Shown here: positions 1 through 8,824 of the stretch, in pieces
Layout of the letters: every line of letters begins with the position of its first letter
Position numbering within the stretch: the stretch's first letter is position 1
Assembly: GCA_037142515.1 (NCBI GenBank)
Contig: JBAXAM010000011.1
Coordinates: forward strand, 1 to 34,671
Length of the DNA: 34,671 nucleotides
DNA from: JBAXAM01 sp037142515
GTDB lineage: Bacteria > Pseudomonadota > Gammaproteobacteria > UBA9339
Direction: 5' to 3'
Notes under the pieces: model-generated
What the model was told of the DNA's origin: nothing
The model's database searches: none
What the model saw: the letters and a program-made list of their open reading frames with translations, nothing else
Translations under genes and position numbers: made by a program

Positions 1-52
1 TTTAAAAGGGCTAGAAGTTTAAACATATTTACAGAAAAAAAGTTGCTTTATC
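1..52. repeat. 52-bp terminal inverted repeat, left copy (probable IS end)
   Basis: Bases 1-52 are the exact reverse complement of 34619-34670; identity stops at base 53. The repeat starts, read outward from the genes, as GATAAAGCAACTTTT. The reading frame of the glycosyltransferase pseudogene runs into it and stops at 48-50. The same sequence interrupting mutM at the other end shows it is a multicopy element end, not part of either gene. The insertion-sequence family cannot be named because no transposase is inside the window. Confidence 0.85.
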
Positions 53-614
53 CAGCAAAAGACCAATCTTGCCATTTATCAATAGCTTCACTATAAAGAT
101 TCGCACAAAGAGCCTCTTCTTTTCGATATACAATCCATGTCGGCACATGGTGTTTTTGCATAACAAGCGATTCAGTCAAAGGATAGTTGTTTATGAGTTT
201 GTTTTCTTCACCAAACATAAGGGTCATAGGGTGTACGAAGGATATATCATAACAAGAACTTAAAATGTTAATGGCGCGATCAGCGTAAGTGCCATTTTCT
301 ATAATATTTTTATCTGTACTTAAGGCATCATCAGCATCCATCATGAGAATATAATCATATTTGGACGCATGAATGCCGGTATTTCTGGCTTTTTGTGCTC
401 CCGAGTTTTTGGAAAGTCTAACAAGAGAAATATTTTTTTCATTTTCCAGTATGCTTAAAGCTTGTTTTGTTTCCTCATCTGGTGAGCAATCATCGACAAC
501 TATAATTTCGTGTTGATAAAAAAATGGTTGTTCTTTAATGGATTCTATTCCTTGCAGTAGTAATGACCCGGCTTTATATCATGGCACAACGATGCTTATT
601 CCTGGCTTTTTCAT
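48..614 (-). pseudogene. Family 2 glycosyltransferase, broken by an in-frame TGA and a 3' truncation
   Basis: The GT-A glycosyltransferase fold is recognisable. The frame from the ATG at 612-614 begins MKKPGISIVVP, then TGA at 579-581 (codon 12), then YKAGSLLLQG. Further on come HEIIVVDDCSPDEET and the DXD-bearing MMDADDALS. GT2 enzymes usually read VVPCYN or VVPVYN at the stop, so a single C-to-stop substitution (TGT/TGC to TGA) explains it. The frame totals 188 codons, short for the family. It ends WQDWSFAG at the terminal repeat, where relatives continue from an EDWDLW-like motif, so the acceptor half is missing. It lies 30 bases downstream of the ABC exporter on the same strand. A fragment starting at the ATG ending at 344 could be translated but would lack the nucleotide-binding start. 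Confidence 0.8.
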
Positions 615-644
615 GGATTTATTTTTCTCGTCTTTAGTTGTTAA

Positions 645-2456
645 TCACATGGTTTTTAGATAATTAGCGAATTGAGTGTGCCATAGCAACCAATACGTTC
701 CTTTTTTAGCTAAAAGGCTTTCATTGGTACCATCCTCAGCAATTTTTCCTTTATCAAACACTAATATTCTATCCATGTTACTTATGGTGGAGAGTCTATG
801 AGCGATGACAATGGCTGTTTTATCTTTCATCAAAAAGCTTAAGCTGTCTTGAATTAAATTTTCTGTGACAGAATCAAGTGCGCAGGTGGCTTCGTCAAGT
901 ATCAATATGGGCGCGTTTTTAAGTATGGCTCTGGCTATAGCAACTCTTTGTCTCTGGCCGCCAGAAAGCTTAATTCCTCTATCTCCTACCAATGAGTTAT
1001 ATCCTTCTGGAGTATTTACAATAAATTCATGAGCGTGAGCTTTTTTAGCCGCTTCAATTACTTCTTCGTCAGAGGCTCCGGCTTTACCATAGCGGATATT
1101 ATCCATTAATGTGCGGTGAAACAGGATGGGATCCTGTGGGATAAATCCCACATTTTTTCGCAGAGAATCCTGAGTAACATGTGTTATTTTTTGATTATCT
1201 ATTGTTATTTCTCCTTTTTGAACGTCAAATAATCTAACAATAAGGTTAACAAAAGTGCTTTTAGCGCTGCCGGAATAGCCTACAAGTGCTACTTTTTGGC
1301 CACCAGGAATAACAACAGAGAGATTATGAAATAGATTGTTACTTTCAGCATAAGAAAACGTTACTGAATTAAAAGCTATTTTCCCTTGCGTTATTTCAAG
1401 AGGTTTAACTTTATCTGTGTCGTTGATTTTATGAGGAGTGGTAATAACAGACAAGGCTTGATTACAAATGCCAGTTTCTTTAGAAAGATTTGTATAATCT
1501 TTGGAAAGAGATTTCAATATATCTAGTATTAAAAAAGAGAGAGTTAATACTAGAGCAAAATCACCAACAGTAATAAGGTCGCGCTGTTTTGTATATACGA
1601 GTAAAATGAGCATTACAATCGATAAAATAGTATTCAAACAAGTAGAAAAAAATCGTCGATAAAAAACAGCTCTACGAAAATCATTGTCCCTTTCGTAGAC
1701 ATCTTGAATGTATTTTCCAATGAAAGTTGCTTCATAGTCTTTACTTGCAAACAATTTTACATTATTTGCGTTAGTAAAAGAGTCGACTATAACCCCTGTT
1801 AATTTACTTCTACTTGTAGCGAGTATTTTGGACAGTTGTTGTAATTTTTTATTTAGTTTTGTATAGCCAATTAAATAAATGATAGACCATAAAAAAGAGG
1901 CCAATCCAAAGTATACATGGGCAATTGTTAAAGCAATAACGCCGCTGATGAATGCTAAAAAATTAGTAAGTATTCCGCTAAAGAGAAGCTGGATTATGTT
2001 TTCAACACCATTAGTAATATCGTTGGCTATTTTATTGGCGATATTTCCAGCAAAGTTATTTTGGAAATACTCATATGAGTGTGAATGTGTATAATCAACC
2101 ATTCTAGTTACAATATTTGTTCTTATTATTGGGAATGTTTTTAAACTAATCCAATCCCAAGCCATATAGCTCATGCTAAAAACAAAAAAAATAATCACAT
2201 AGGCGATTATCGGCCATAGTAAAAGGCTGAAATAGCTTTCAGCTGGAGGGTTGTTAGCTATTTTATTTATTACAATTTTTAGAAAATATGGCTTTATCGA
2301 AAATTCAAATGCGAAGACCAAGCTTAGGAAGCCCATCAAGATGATCTTAATCTTGTGAGGCTTAATAAAGCTCCAAATAAAAGTTTTTAGATCTGTTGGT
2401 ATGGGTGTATTATTCATCGATTCTTCATTATTGACATTTTTTGTTTTTTTAGTCAA
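645..2456 (-). CDS. ABC exporter, fused membrane and ATPase domains (MsbA/multidrug type)
   Basis: This 603-residue half-transporter probably works as an inner-membrane homodimer exporting a lipid, glycan or drug. Residues about 25-330 form a six-helix type I exporter membrane domain. The ATPase domain follows, with a Q-loop (IPQDPILFHRTL), signature LSGGQRQR, Walker B ILILDEATCALDS and H-loop IVIAHRLS. The Walker A reads GYSGSAKST: the invariant glycine before the lysine is alanine (codon GCT), and the D-loop SALD serine is cysteine. The gene diverges from the deacetylase with only about 45 bases between them and sits in a glycan gene cluster, so glycan or lipid-linked sugar export is a reasonable inference. 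The substrate cannot be read from the sequence. Confidence 0.9.
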   Translation of the reverse strand: MTKKTKNVNNEESMNNTPIPTDLKTFIWSFIKPHKIKIILMGFLSLVFAFEFSIKPYFLKIVINKIANNPPAESYFSLLLWPIIAYVIIFFVFSMSYMAWDWISLKTFPIIRTNIVTRMVDYTHSHSYEYFQNNFAGNIANKIANDITNGVENIIQLLFSGILTNFLAFISGVIALTIAHVYFGLASFLWSIIYLIGYTKLNKKLQQLSKILATSRSKLTGVIVDSFTNANNVKLFASKDYEATFIGKYIQDVYERDNDFRRAVFYRRFFSTCLNTILSIVMLILLVYTKQRDLITVGDFALVLTLSFLILDILKSLSKDYTNLSKETGICNQALSVITTPHKINDTDKVKPLEITQGKIAFNSVTFSYAESNNLFHNLSVVIPGGQKVALVGYSGSAKSTFVNLIVRLFDVQKGEITIDNQKITHVTQDSLRKNVGFIPQDPILFHRTLMDNIRYGKAGASDEEVIEAAKKAHAHEFIVNTPEGYNSLVGDRGIKLSGGQRQRVAIARAILKNAPILILDEATCALDSVTENLIQDSLSFLMKDKTAIVIAHRLSTISNMDRILVFDKGKIAEDGTNESLLAKKGTYWLLWHTQFANYLKTM

Positions 2457-2501
2457 GCTCGCAAATCAACAATAAGTAACAATTAGAGTGGAGTCGTGTA
2501 T

Positions 2502-3311
2502 ATGATTTACTGTTCTCACGGTATTGTAGAGAATCATTGCCCAAAAAAATATTGTCACAGAAATACTTTAGATCGAGAAAAACTCGAAACCTATCTTAAG
2601 AACAAAAAAGAAAAATACGTAACCCTTAGAGAGGCTCTTGATGGAAAAGGAGATGCGTTTACTATTGATGATGCAACTTACTCCTCACTAGAAGCGGCCA
2701 AGCTTCTTAGAAAACATGATCACGAAGTTACTATTTATGTTAATCCATATTATATAGAAAACAATGTGTTGTATTGGTTTTCTATATTAAATTATTTGTT
2801 GGATACCTGCCTTTATCCTAGCCTTTGTCTACAGGGGACTGATTATAGCCTAGCATCCTATAGAGAGAAGAATGTTTTTAGAAAAAACCTAAAACAAATC
2901 GTAGCTGCTTTTCCTACAGAAGAGAGTATACATGTCTATTTAGGTGCGGTATTTAATACGGATTTAAAAAACATAGACATTCCAGCTCATCTACAAACTT
3001 TTACAGAATCGGATATTTTAGAAATTCAAAAGCTTGGAGTAGATATACAAAACCATGGATGGACACACAAGCAACTAAACACGTCAACTCCTGAAGAAAT
3101 TGACTATGAGGTTCTTACAGGTAGGGTTTGGTTAAAAAATAAATTTAACATAGACCCTTGTTATTATGCGGTGCCTTTTGGTGAAAGATATCCACCGTGT
3201 GACTATGATTTTTCTGGTGTCGATTGTTGGTTCCTACTTTGTGACGATTTATCTTATGGCTCTGTTGATAAAAGAGTATACAATCGCTCTAATTTTAAAT
3301 TCGAGAATTAA
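2502..3311 (+). CDS. Polysaccharide deacetylase-like protein (NodB/CE4 family)
   Basis: Members of this family remove acetyl groups from amino sugars in surface polysaccharides using a metal held by Asp-His-His. Here FTIDDAT (about residues 53-59) corresponds to motif 1 (TFDD), NHGWTH (about 183-188) to the His-x3-His metal site, and AVPFGE to motif 3. The protein is about 269 residues with no signal peptide, so it is probably cytoplasmic and acts on a sugar nucleotide or lipid-linked precursor. A GTG at 2496 is in frame, but a GTGGAG ribosome-binding site at 2488-2493 is eight bases from the ATG at 2502, so I prefer that start. It heads a run of three plus-strand glycan genes. Confidence 0.8.
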   Translation: MIYCSHGIVENHCPKKYCHRNTLDREKLETYLKNKKEKYVTLREALDGKGDAFTIDDATYSSLEAAKLLRKHDHEVTIYVNPYYIENNVLYWFSILNYLLDTCLYPSLCLQGTDYSLASYREKNVFRKNLKQIVAAFPTEESIHVYLGAVFNTDLKNIDIPAHLQTFTESDILEIQKLGVDIQNHGWTHKQLNTSTPEEIDYEVLTGRVWLKNKFNIDPCYYAVPFGERYPPCDYDFSGVDCWFLLCDDLSYGSVDKRVYNRSNFKFEN

Positions 3312-3321
3312 TAGGGTTATT

Positions 3322-4530
3322 ATGGTACATATACATTTAGTCACGAAGTATTTTTTTCCTGTCGGTGGTGGAATGGAAAGGTCTGTTGCCAGAATTGCTA
3401 AATTTTTATCTGAAGTGCGCGGTTTCAAATCATATATATATGTTACCAAAGTCGAAGAGCCTTCTGGAGAATCTGATCGCATAAAAGGTACCTATAAGCT
3501 TCAAAAAGCTTTGTTTGAGCCATATGAAGAAGCAAGTAAAGCTCCTTTTTCACATGAGGCTGTCCGTGAAAATAATCGGTTAAGCTTTCTAATATTAAGA
3601 AATGAAATTGAAAAAGAAATACGAAAAACCCCCAATGATTGTCATATAATTATTTCTTTCTTTCTCTCAACTACTGGATTTATTTGTCAGCATGTTTCAG
3701 ACAATCTTAGAATTCCGCATATAGCATGCATAAGGGGGTCCGATTTTTCTAGGGACTTATATAGCACAAGGGAGTTTGGGTTAAACGAAATAAATTGGGT
3801 GGCAAACAGAGCAAGTTATATAATGACTACGAGTAATGATCAGTTAGAGACTCTTAAATACTTGTTTTCAATAAGCGATAATCGTATTTCTACAGTTTAT
3901 AATTCTATAGGAGATGAATTTTCAGAATATACCTGGAAACCTAAAAAAAGGGGAGTGATCAAGTTGATTTGTGATTCAGGTTTCTTGCATAAAAAGGGAA
4001 CCCACGTTTTGTTAAAGTCATTTGAAGAGTTAATAAATAAAGGGTATCCAATTCAATTATCGATGATTGGAAAAATCGAAAAAGACAATGAAAATTATTG
4101 GAATTATACGATTGCATCATATAAGGAAAGATATAATGGAAGTTTCTTTGTTTATGGTTTTATGAAAATCTTTGATGTTTTAAAAATGTTTCTCGAAAGC
4201 GATGTTTATTGTTCGCCTACATTGGGGGAAGGATGTTCAAGCAGTAGGTTACAGGCTTTATTTTTAGGAATACCTATTGTTAGTACTGAATGCGGTGAGT
4301 TAAAAGATATAGTTCGCACATATGGGAAAAATAACTTTATTGAGTTATGTAATCCTGGAGACCAAGAAGGTTTTACCGTTTGTTTAGAAAGAATGATTGA
4401 TAAGCTTAATAAGCTGTTTTATGTTGATAAGCAATATATTGACTCGATAAAGAAGACATTTTCTGTTGCCAACGAGAAACTTGGATGGGAAGGCGTAATT
4501 AGAAATGTGGTGGCGAAAAATAACTTATGA
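3322..4530 (+). CDS. GT-B glycosyltransferase, GT4-like
   Basis: The 402-residue protein starts MVHIHLVTKYFFPVGGGMER, with the Gly-rich N-terminal loop typical of GT4 enzymes. It ends with the nucleotide-sugar site PTLGEGCSSSRLQALFLGIPI followed by VSTECGEL (about residues 305-335). In most relatives the second acidic residue of the E-x7-E motif is Glu (LEA); here LQA has Gln. The frame is open far upstream into the deacetylase gene, but the ATG at 3322 has AGGG at 3313-3316 and gives the expected N-terminus. Its stop overlaps the start of the next gene (ATGA), which suggests translational coupling. Sugar donor and acceptor are unknown. Confidence 0.85.
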   Translation: MVHIHLVTKYFFPVGGGMERSVARIAKFLSEVRGFKSYIYVTKVEEPSGESDRIKGTYKLQKALFEPYEEASKAPFSHEAVRENNRLSFLILRNEIEKEIRKTPNDCHIIISFFLSTTGFICQHVSDNLRIPHIACIRGSDFSRDLYSTREFGLNEINWVANRASYIMTTSNDQLETLKYLFSISDNRISTVYNSIGDEFSEYTWKPKKRGVIKLICDSGFLHKKGTHVLLKSFEELINKGYPIQLSMIGKIEKDNENYWNYTIASYKERYNGSFFVYGFMKIFDVLKMFLESDVYCSPTLGEGCSSSRLQALFLGIPIVSTECGELKDIVRTYGKNNFIELCNPGDQEGFTVCLERMIDKLNKLFYVDKQYIDSIKKTFSVANEKLGWEGVIRNVVAKNNL

Positions 4531-5693
4531 AAAGTAGGCAAAAAAGGGTGTTATTTTTTGCGCATGATGGAGCAGGGTTGGGTCATGTTACTAGAGTGTC
4601 AAAATTGGCAGAGGGGCTGCAGGGTCCTGCTGCTTGCTTAGTTATTTCTGGACATCGGGAAATGTCTTGGATTGTTCCAAAAGATTGTGAATATATTCAT
4701 TTACCTGACTTAGTTACCCTTTTGAATAAAGATAAGTTTTACTATGTAAAGCCCTTTATTGATTTTGGTTCGCGAGAAGAAGTTTATTCTTTTAGGAAAA
4801 AGTTGCTTTGTGATGTTATTACTTCTTTCAATCCTGACGCTATATTTACGGATTATTTACCACTGGGCAAATTAGAGGAGCTGGATGAAATAATAAAAAA
4901 TTATCCGGCAAAAAAATATTATATAGCGCGCGGAATTTTGGATCATCCCGACCAGGTTAAAATCGATATTCTTGGTGGAAAAGGAGAAGAATATCTTGAA
5001 AAATATTACGATAGAATCTTTGTAACCTGCGATAGAAGAATATGTGATTTAGTTAGAGAGTACAATTTAAGCAAAATTTTGGAGCAAAAGTTGCTCTATG
5101 TCGGTTATGTAAGAGGGCTAATTTCTCAAAAAGACATAAATCAAGCAAGGCTTGAGAGAGGGGTTGGTAAAGATGCAATCTGGGTCGTTTGTTCTGTTGG
5201 GGGCGGTAAGCTGGGTAAGAGCCTGATAGAAGAACATTTGGGGTTGGCAGATAAGTATCAAGATATTTATTTTGATATTGTTTTAGGGGCAAGATCTAAT
5301 TACCAATGCGATTTTTGTACTACTGCTCATAGGGATTATGGCAATATACGTATTCATCGAGAGAACCAGAACCTTAAGTACTTACACGCTGGTTGTGATA
5401 TTACCATATGCACAGGATCGTATAATTCATTAATGGAAAGCCTGCAGGGAAACTCTGTTATTATTACTCGTCCAATTCAAGTTAAAAAAACGGATGAGCA
5501 ATATGTCCACCCGCAAAGATTGTCAAATTTTGTCAACATTCTTTCTGCAACAACTTCTTCTGAGCTTGAAGAGGCTTTTAAAATTGCTCTTGAGAAAATT
5601 AAAAAAAACACCATTTTGGATAAGCGCTTAGAATTAAACTATAATGGTGTCGAGGCCATTAAGAAAATAGTTTTTGCAGACTTAATGATATAA
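4527..5693 (+). CDS. Predicted MurG-like glycosyltransferase (COG4671 type)
   Basis: This 388-residue protein has a GT-B-like layout. The N-terminal donor-fold motif GAGLGHVTR lies at residues 14-22, and the C-terminal half starts at a glycine-rich loop (VGGGKLGK, about 225). Near residue 295 comes ICTGSYNSLMESLQG, which resembles the nucleotide-sugar site of MurG/GT28 proteins. A short cysteine cluster (CDFC) sits between. It overlaps the preceding GT4 gene by four bases, so the two probably act in one pathway. Relatives are annotated only as predicted glycosyltransferases; substrate unknown. Bases 5619-5645 near its 3' end recur downstream at 5777-5803. Confidence 0.75.
   Translation: MKSRQKRVLFFAHDGAGLGHVTRVSKLAEGLQGPAACLVISGHREMSWIVPKDCEYIHLPDLVTLLNKDKFYYVKPFIDFGSREEVYSFRKKLLCDVITSFNPDAIFTDYLPLGKLEELDEIIKNYPAKKYYIARGILDHPDQVKIDILGGKGEEYLEKYYDRIFVTCDRRICDLVREYNLSKILEQKLLYVGYVRGLISQKDINQARLERGVGKDAIWVVCSVGGGKLGKSLIEEHLGLADKYQDIYFDIVLGARSNYQCDFCTTAHRDYGNIRIHRENQNLKYLHAGCDITICTGSYNSLMESLQGNSVIITRPIQVKKTDEQYVHPQRLSNFVNILSATTSSELEEAFKIALEKIKKNTILDKRLELNYNGVEAIKKIVFADLMI
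5619..5645 (+). repeat. Imperfect 27-bp direct repeat, copy 1
   Basis: GATAAGCGCTTAGAATTAAA followed by CTATAAT lies in the last codons of the MurG-like gene and matches 5777-5803 at 25 of 27 positions. Confidence 0.75.
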
Positions 5694-5776
5694 ATGATTA
5701 CGATAAATTAGTCCTTTGTTCTGTACTGAATACTCGTGATTATTTTGTCAAGCTATTATTATACAATTAGATTCTA

Positions 5777-5803
5777 GATAAGCGCTCAGAATTAAACTAT
5801 GAT
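5777..5803 (+). repeat. Imperfect 27-bp direct repeat, copy 2
   Basis: GATAAGCGCTCAGAATTAAA followed by CTATGAT lies directly upstream of, and running into, the start of the next glycosyltransferase. It resembles the 3' end of the MurG-like gene 158 bases upstream. It looks like the residue of a duplicated gene end. Confidence 0.75.
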
Positions 5804-5810
5804 AGCGCGT

Positions 5811-6719
5811 ATGAAAACCGCCATTATTTTTCCTGCCTATAATGCTGCAACTACTTTGAGTTTGTTGCTGGATACTATTCGCGAGCAAACCATACAGCCA
5901 GATTACATTTTAGCTATAGAAACTTCTTCTACTGATGCTACGGTAGATATATTGAAATCATATAATGTGTCTTATTATACGATTAAAGCTGATGATTTTA
6001 ATCATGGGACTACGCGAAAATATGCGACATCATTGATTGATGCTGATATTTACATATTTTTAACCCAAGATGTAAGCTTTGTTGATGAAAACGCTCTGCA
6101 TAACATATTGAGTGTGTTTTGTGACTCAAAGGTTGGTTGTGCTTATGGTAGACAGTTACCAAATAAAAATGCCGATGTTTTGGCGCGACATCTTCGATCA
6201 TTTGTTTATCCAGAAGCTAGTATTATTAAAACTTATGAAGATCGCAAGTGTTTAGGTATATGGACCTGTTCCAATTCCGATAATTTTGCTGCTTATAGAA
6301 AAGAAGCTTTATTTGCTGTTGGCGGAATGCCAGAAAATATTCTTTTCGGAGAAGATATGTATGTGGCTGCAAAAATGTTAATGCAAGGATGGAAAATTGT
6401 ATACTGTGCCAATGCTATGATATACCATTCTCATAATTATACGTTATCGCAAGAATTTAAACGTCATTTTGATGCTGGGGTTTTTCATGCGATGAATCCT
6501 TGGATATTTAAAAACTTTCCTGGTCGTATTGGTGACGGTATAGCGTATTTGAAATCGGTTTTTTTATACTGTATTAAGTGTAAGGAGTATTTGGTTTTAC
6601 CCAGGGTGCTTGGTAGTGTGTTTATAGAATGTTTTGGCTTTTTTGTTGGTAGGTACTATAAATTAGTACCGTCTCCTATTAGAAAAAAAATAAGTATGTG
6701 CAGTTGTTTTTGGCAATGA
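5811..6719 (+). CDS. Family 2 glycosyltransferase, rhamnosyltransferase-like
   Basis: The GT2 N-terminus is MKTAIIFPAYNAATTL, followed by the features of the RfbF-type rhamnosyltransferase group: FNHGTTRK, FLTQDVSFV in place of a DXD motif, FGEDMYVAAKMLMQGWKI, and IYHSHNYTLSQEF. The 302-residue length fits the family. An ATG at 5799 is in frame (adding MIAR), but the ATG at 5811 gives the canonical N-terminus; neither has a clear ribosome-binding site because the upstream 27 bases are a repeat. The C-terminal third has hydrophobic stretches that may contact the membrane. It probably adds a deoxyhexose to a lipid-linked O-antigen or similar glycan. Confidence 0.8.
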   Translation: MKTAIIFPAYNAATTLSLLLDTIREQTIQPDYILAIETSSTDATVDILKSYNVSYYTIKADDFNHGTTRKYATSLIDADIYIFLTQDVSFVDENALHNILSVFCDSKVGCAYGRQLPNKNADVLARHLRSFVYPEASIIKTYEDRKCLGIWTCSNSDNFAAYRKEALFAVGGMPENILFGEDMYVAAKMLMQGWKIVYCANAMIYHSHNYTLSQEFKRHFDAGVFHAMNPWIFKNFPGRIGDGIAYLKSVFLYCIKCKEYLVLPRVLGSVFIECFGFFVGRYYKLVPSPIRKKISMCSCFWQ

Positions 6720-6750
6720 TTAAAATAAATAACAAAAGGATAAGTAATTT

Positions 6751-7413
6751 ATGATTTATGGTATCGTACCTGTAGGTGGCAAGGGGACTAGGTTGTCACT
6801 GCCGTTTTCGAAAGAGATGTTGCCACAGAAAAATTATAATTTTTATAATCCAATTGCGAATCATGTTGTTGAAAAAATGCTATCTGCTGGTGCAGGAAAA
6901 ATTGTATTTGTACATGGAGTCGAATTGAAGAATGAAGTAGTTGAGTTTTTTTCTGCTCCTCATTATTTACATCTGAAGCAGAATACGACTGGTGTTACCC
7001 ACGTGCTCCTGGATTTTTACAATAATGTTCAACTGCAAAACGATGATATTTGTTTTTTTGGGTTTCCTGATACTATATTTGATGACAATCCCTTTGTTGA
7101 AATGCTAAAAGTTCCTAGTATTTGTGTAGGACTGTTTACTACTTACGAATTTGTTAAAGTAGACCGGCTAAGTGCTGACAAAAGTAAATTTATGGCAAAA
7201 ACCACCAAAATTCCAGAAAATTTAGATTTATTTTGGGGGGTTTTGAAGCTTGATGGGTGCGATATCCAGAAGTTTGTAAAAGATAATATATTTTCTACAC
7301 ATATTGAACTTGGTGATGTTCTCAACACTTGCTCTTTTCGAATGGTTGAAGGCAAAAGATATATTGATGTTGGTACTTGGGATGGTTACAACAGGTATCT
7401 TTCCGATTATTAG
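6751..7413 (+). CDS. Sugar-1-phosphate nucleotidyltransferase-like protein
   Basis: These enzymes join a sugar-1-phosphate to an NTP to make a nucleotide sugar. The signature GGKGTRLSLPFSKEMLP (residues 9-25) matches the GxGTRL...PKxxLP motif, with FGFPDTIFDD (about 101-110) as the metal-binding region. At 220 residues it holds only the catalytic domain and lacks the longer C-terminal part of RmlA. The ATG is preceded by AAAAGGA at 6734-6740. As the last gene of the glycan run it may supply the donor for the upstream transferases, but neither base nor sugar can be assigned. Confidence 0.75.
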   Translation: MIYGIVPVGGKGTRLSLPFSKEMLPQKNYNFYNPIANHVVEKMLSAGAGKIVFVHGVELKNEVVEFFSAPHYLHLKQNTTGVTHVLLDFYNNVQLQNDDICFFGFPDTIFDDNPFVEMLKVPSICVGLFTTYEFVKVDRLSADKSKFMAKTTKIPENLDLFWGVLKLDGCDIQKFVKDNIFSTHIELGDVLNTCSFRMVEGKRYIDVGTWDGYNRYLSDY

Positions 7414-7421
7414 CGATAAAA

Positions 7422-8777
7422 TCATAACAATCGATTAGCTTGTTCTGTAAGATATAATGGAATTGAAATAAGTTTATATGTGACTTCTCTCCCATCGTGA
7501 GTTTTAACTTGAACATTTGTTACGCTAGGGTAATCGGCATTTATACGTACTGCAACCTTATGTTTTTTTAAACCCATAAATAGATGCAGTGCTTTTAAAG
7601 TTCCGGTGCTTCCAGATTTCACTTCAACAGGAACTACGGATCCCTCGTGTTGAATGAGATAATCAACTTCAGAGGAGGATCCTGGTTGTTCACGTAGCCA
7701 ATAATATAATGTTGGTTCGAGATAGTGAGGGCGTGCTGTTCTCAACAATTGACCTGCTAGTTGCTCAGTTAATTTTCCTTGATTTGCAAAGTGAGTGTTT
7801 TGTATTTCTGGTATATTTTGCAATTCCAAACCCAGTAAGGCGGAAACCAATCCAACATCTAAAAATATAACTTTGCAAGCTTTGTCTTTTACTTCTGCTC
7901 CCAATGGAACACCGTTGCCGGAGCAATTATTAACCCTGCAGCATAACTGGGCTTTGCATAGTAAATCTAGGGCTCGTTTAATGCTTGCTGCGGCAATGTC
8001 AGAATTAACTGCGCTATATTTGAATTTTTGTCCCAATAATTTTGGTATTGTGTTTAGCGTTTCTTCAAGTCTAGCGTTATCAATTCTTCCTTTATATTTT
8101 GCGAAATCATCTCTGTAGGTTGCCAGTAAATCCGAGTGAGTTGCACTAATTTTTGCGAGGTTATGTTCGCATGCCCAACTAGCAACGGCAGTAGGCATTC
8201 CGCCAACGATAAAATACTCGCGCAACAACTCCAATAAGTGCTCATGAATAGTTTGTGGTATATGATCACTAAGGGAATAACTATCCAAAAAATCGCATAG
8301 CTTATTTTGACCAAGGGCTAATATAAACTCCTGAAAAGACATTGGCTCTAGGTGCAAGTAACTTATTCTTCCTACGGGCATACTGAATTCATGTTTGTCT
8401 AGAGTGAATTCTAACAATGATCCGGCTGCTACTACAGGGAATTCTGGAAGTTCTTCCGTAAACCAACGTAGTTTAGCTAATATTTGCGGTGCTGCCTGAA
8501 TTTCATCCAAAAACAACATGCTGTCGGTAGTGCTGATTGCAATGTTTAGGGCTGTTTTGATGGCAAACAATATTTTTTGTGGATTGTTACTGTGAAACAA
8601 GCTAACAAAACTTGGGTTTCTTTCAAAGTTTATCTCAACGAGTTTTTTGTTGTTTTTTGCAGCTAAATCACGCACTAACCAAGTTTTGCCAACCTGCCTG
8701 GCTCCGCGAATTATAATTGGTTTGCGAGTTTTATCTTGTAGCCAACTATTTAAAAAAATTGAAGTTTTTCTTTTCAT
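7422..8777 (-). CDS. AAA ATPase with DUF4143 domain
   Basis: This 451-residue protein has an AAA_14 ATPase domain with Walker A GARQVGKTW (about residues 20-28), Walker B MLFLDEIQ (about 89-96) and sensor AAGSLLEF. A C-terminal DUF4143 domain contains SEVDYL and PVEVKSG, the D/E-x-K pattern of a PD-(D/E)XK-like fold. Such proteins are common, scattered accessory genes in bacteria and archaea; their role is not established, although nucleic-acid-related functions are suspected. It converges with the nucleotidyltransferase gene (eight bases apart) and diverges from ybeY across an intergenic region with a palindrome. Confidence 0.9.
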   Translation of the reverse strand: MKRKTSIFLNSWLQDKTRKPIIIRGARQVGKTWLVRDLAAKNNKKLVEINFERNPSFVSLFHSNNPQKILFAIKTALNIAISTTDSMLFLDEIQAAPQILAKLRWFTEELPEFPVVAAGSLLEFTLDKHEFSMPVGRISYLHLEPMSFQEFILALGQNKLCDFLDSYSLSDHIPQTIHEHLLELLREYFIVGGMPTAVASWACEHNLAKISATHSDLLATYRDDFAKYKGRIDNARLEETLNTIPKLLGQKFKYSAVNSDIAAASIKRALDLLCKAQLCCRVNNCSGNGVPLGAEVKDKACKVIFLDVGLVSALLGLELQNIPEIQNTHFANQGKLTEQLAGQLLRTARPHYLEPTLYYWLREQPGSSSEVDYLIQHEGSVVPVEVKSGSTGTLKALHLFMGLKKHKVAVRINADYPSVTNVQVKTHDGREVTYKLISIPLYLTEQANRLL

Positions 8778-8824
8778 GAAAAATAGCTTAATATTTTATA
8801 CTGCTGATGTCAAGGTATATAGAT

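Noticed and set aside
579..581. TGA read as tryptophan (recoded stop) in the glycosyltransferase
   Set aside because: Long intact genes such as leuS, trbE and mrdA encode tryptophan without internal TGA, and several genes end naturally in TGA (for example trbE, trbL and the TraI_2 gene), so the standard code fits.
3166..3321. Long upstream extension of the GT4 gene overlapping the deacetylase
   Set aside because: The extension overlaps conserved deacetylase coding sequence, whereas the ATG at 3322 has a ribosome-binding site and gives the family N-terminus.
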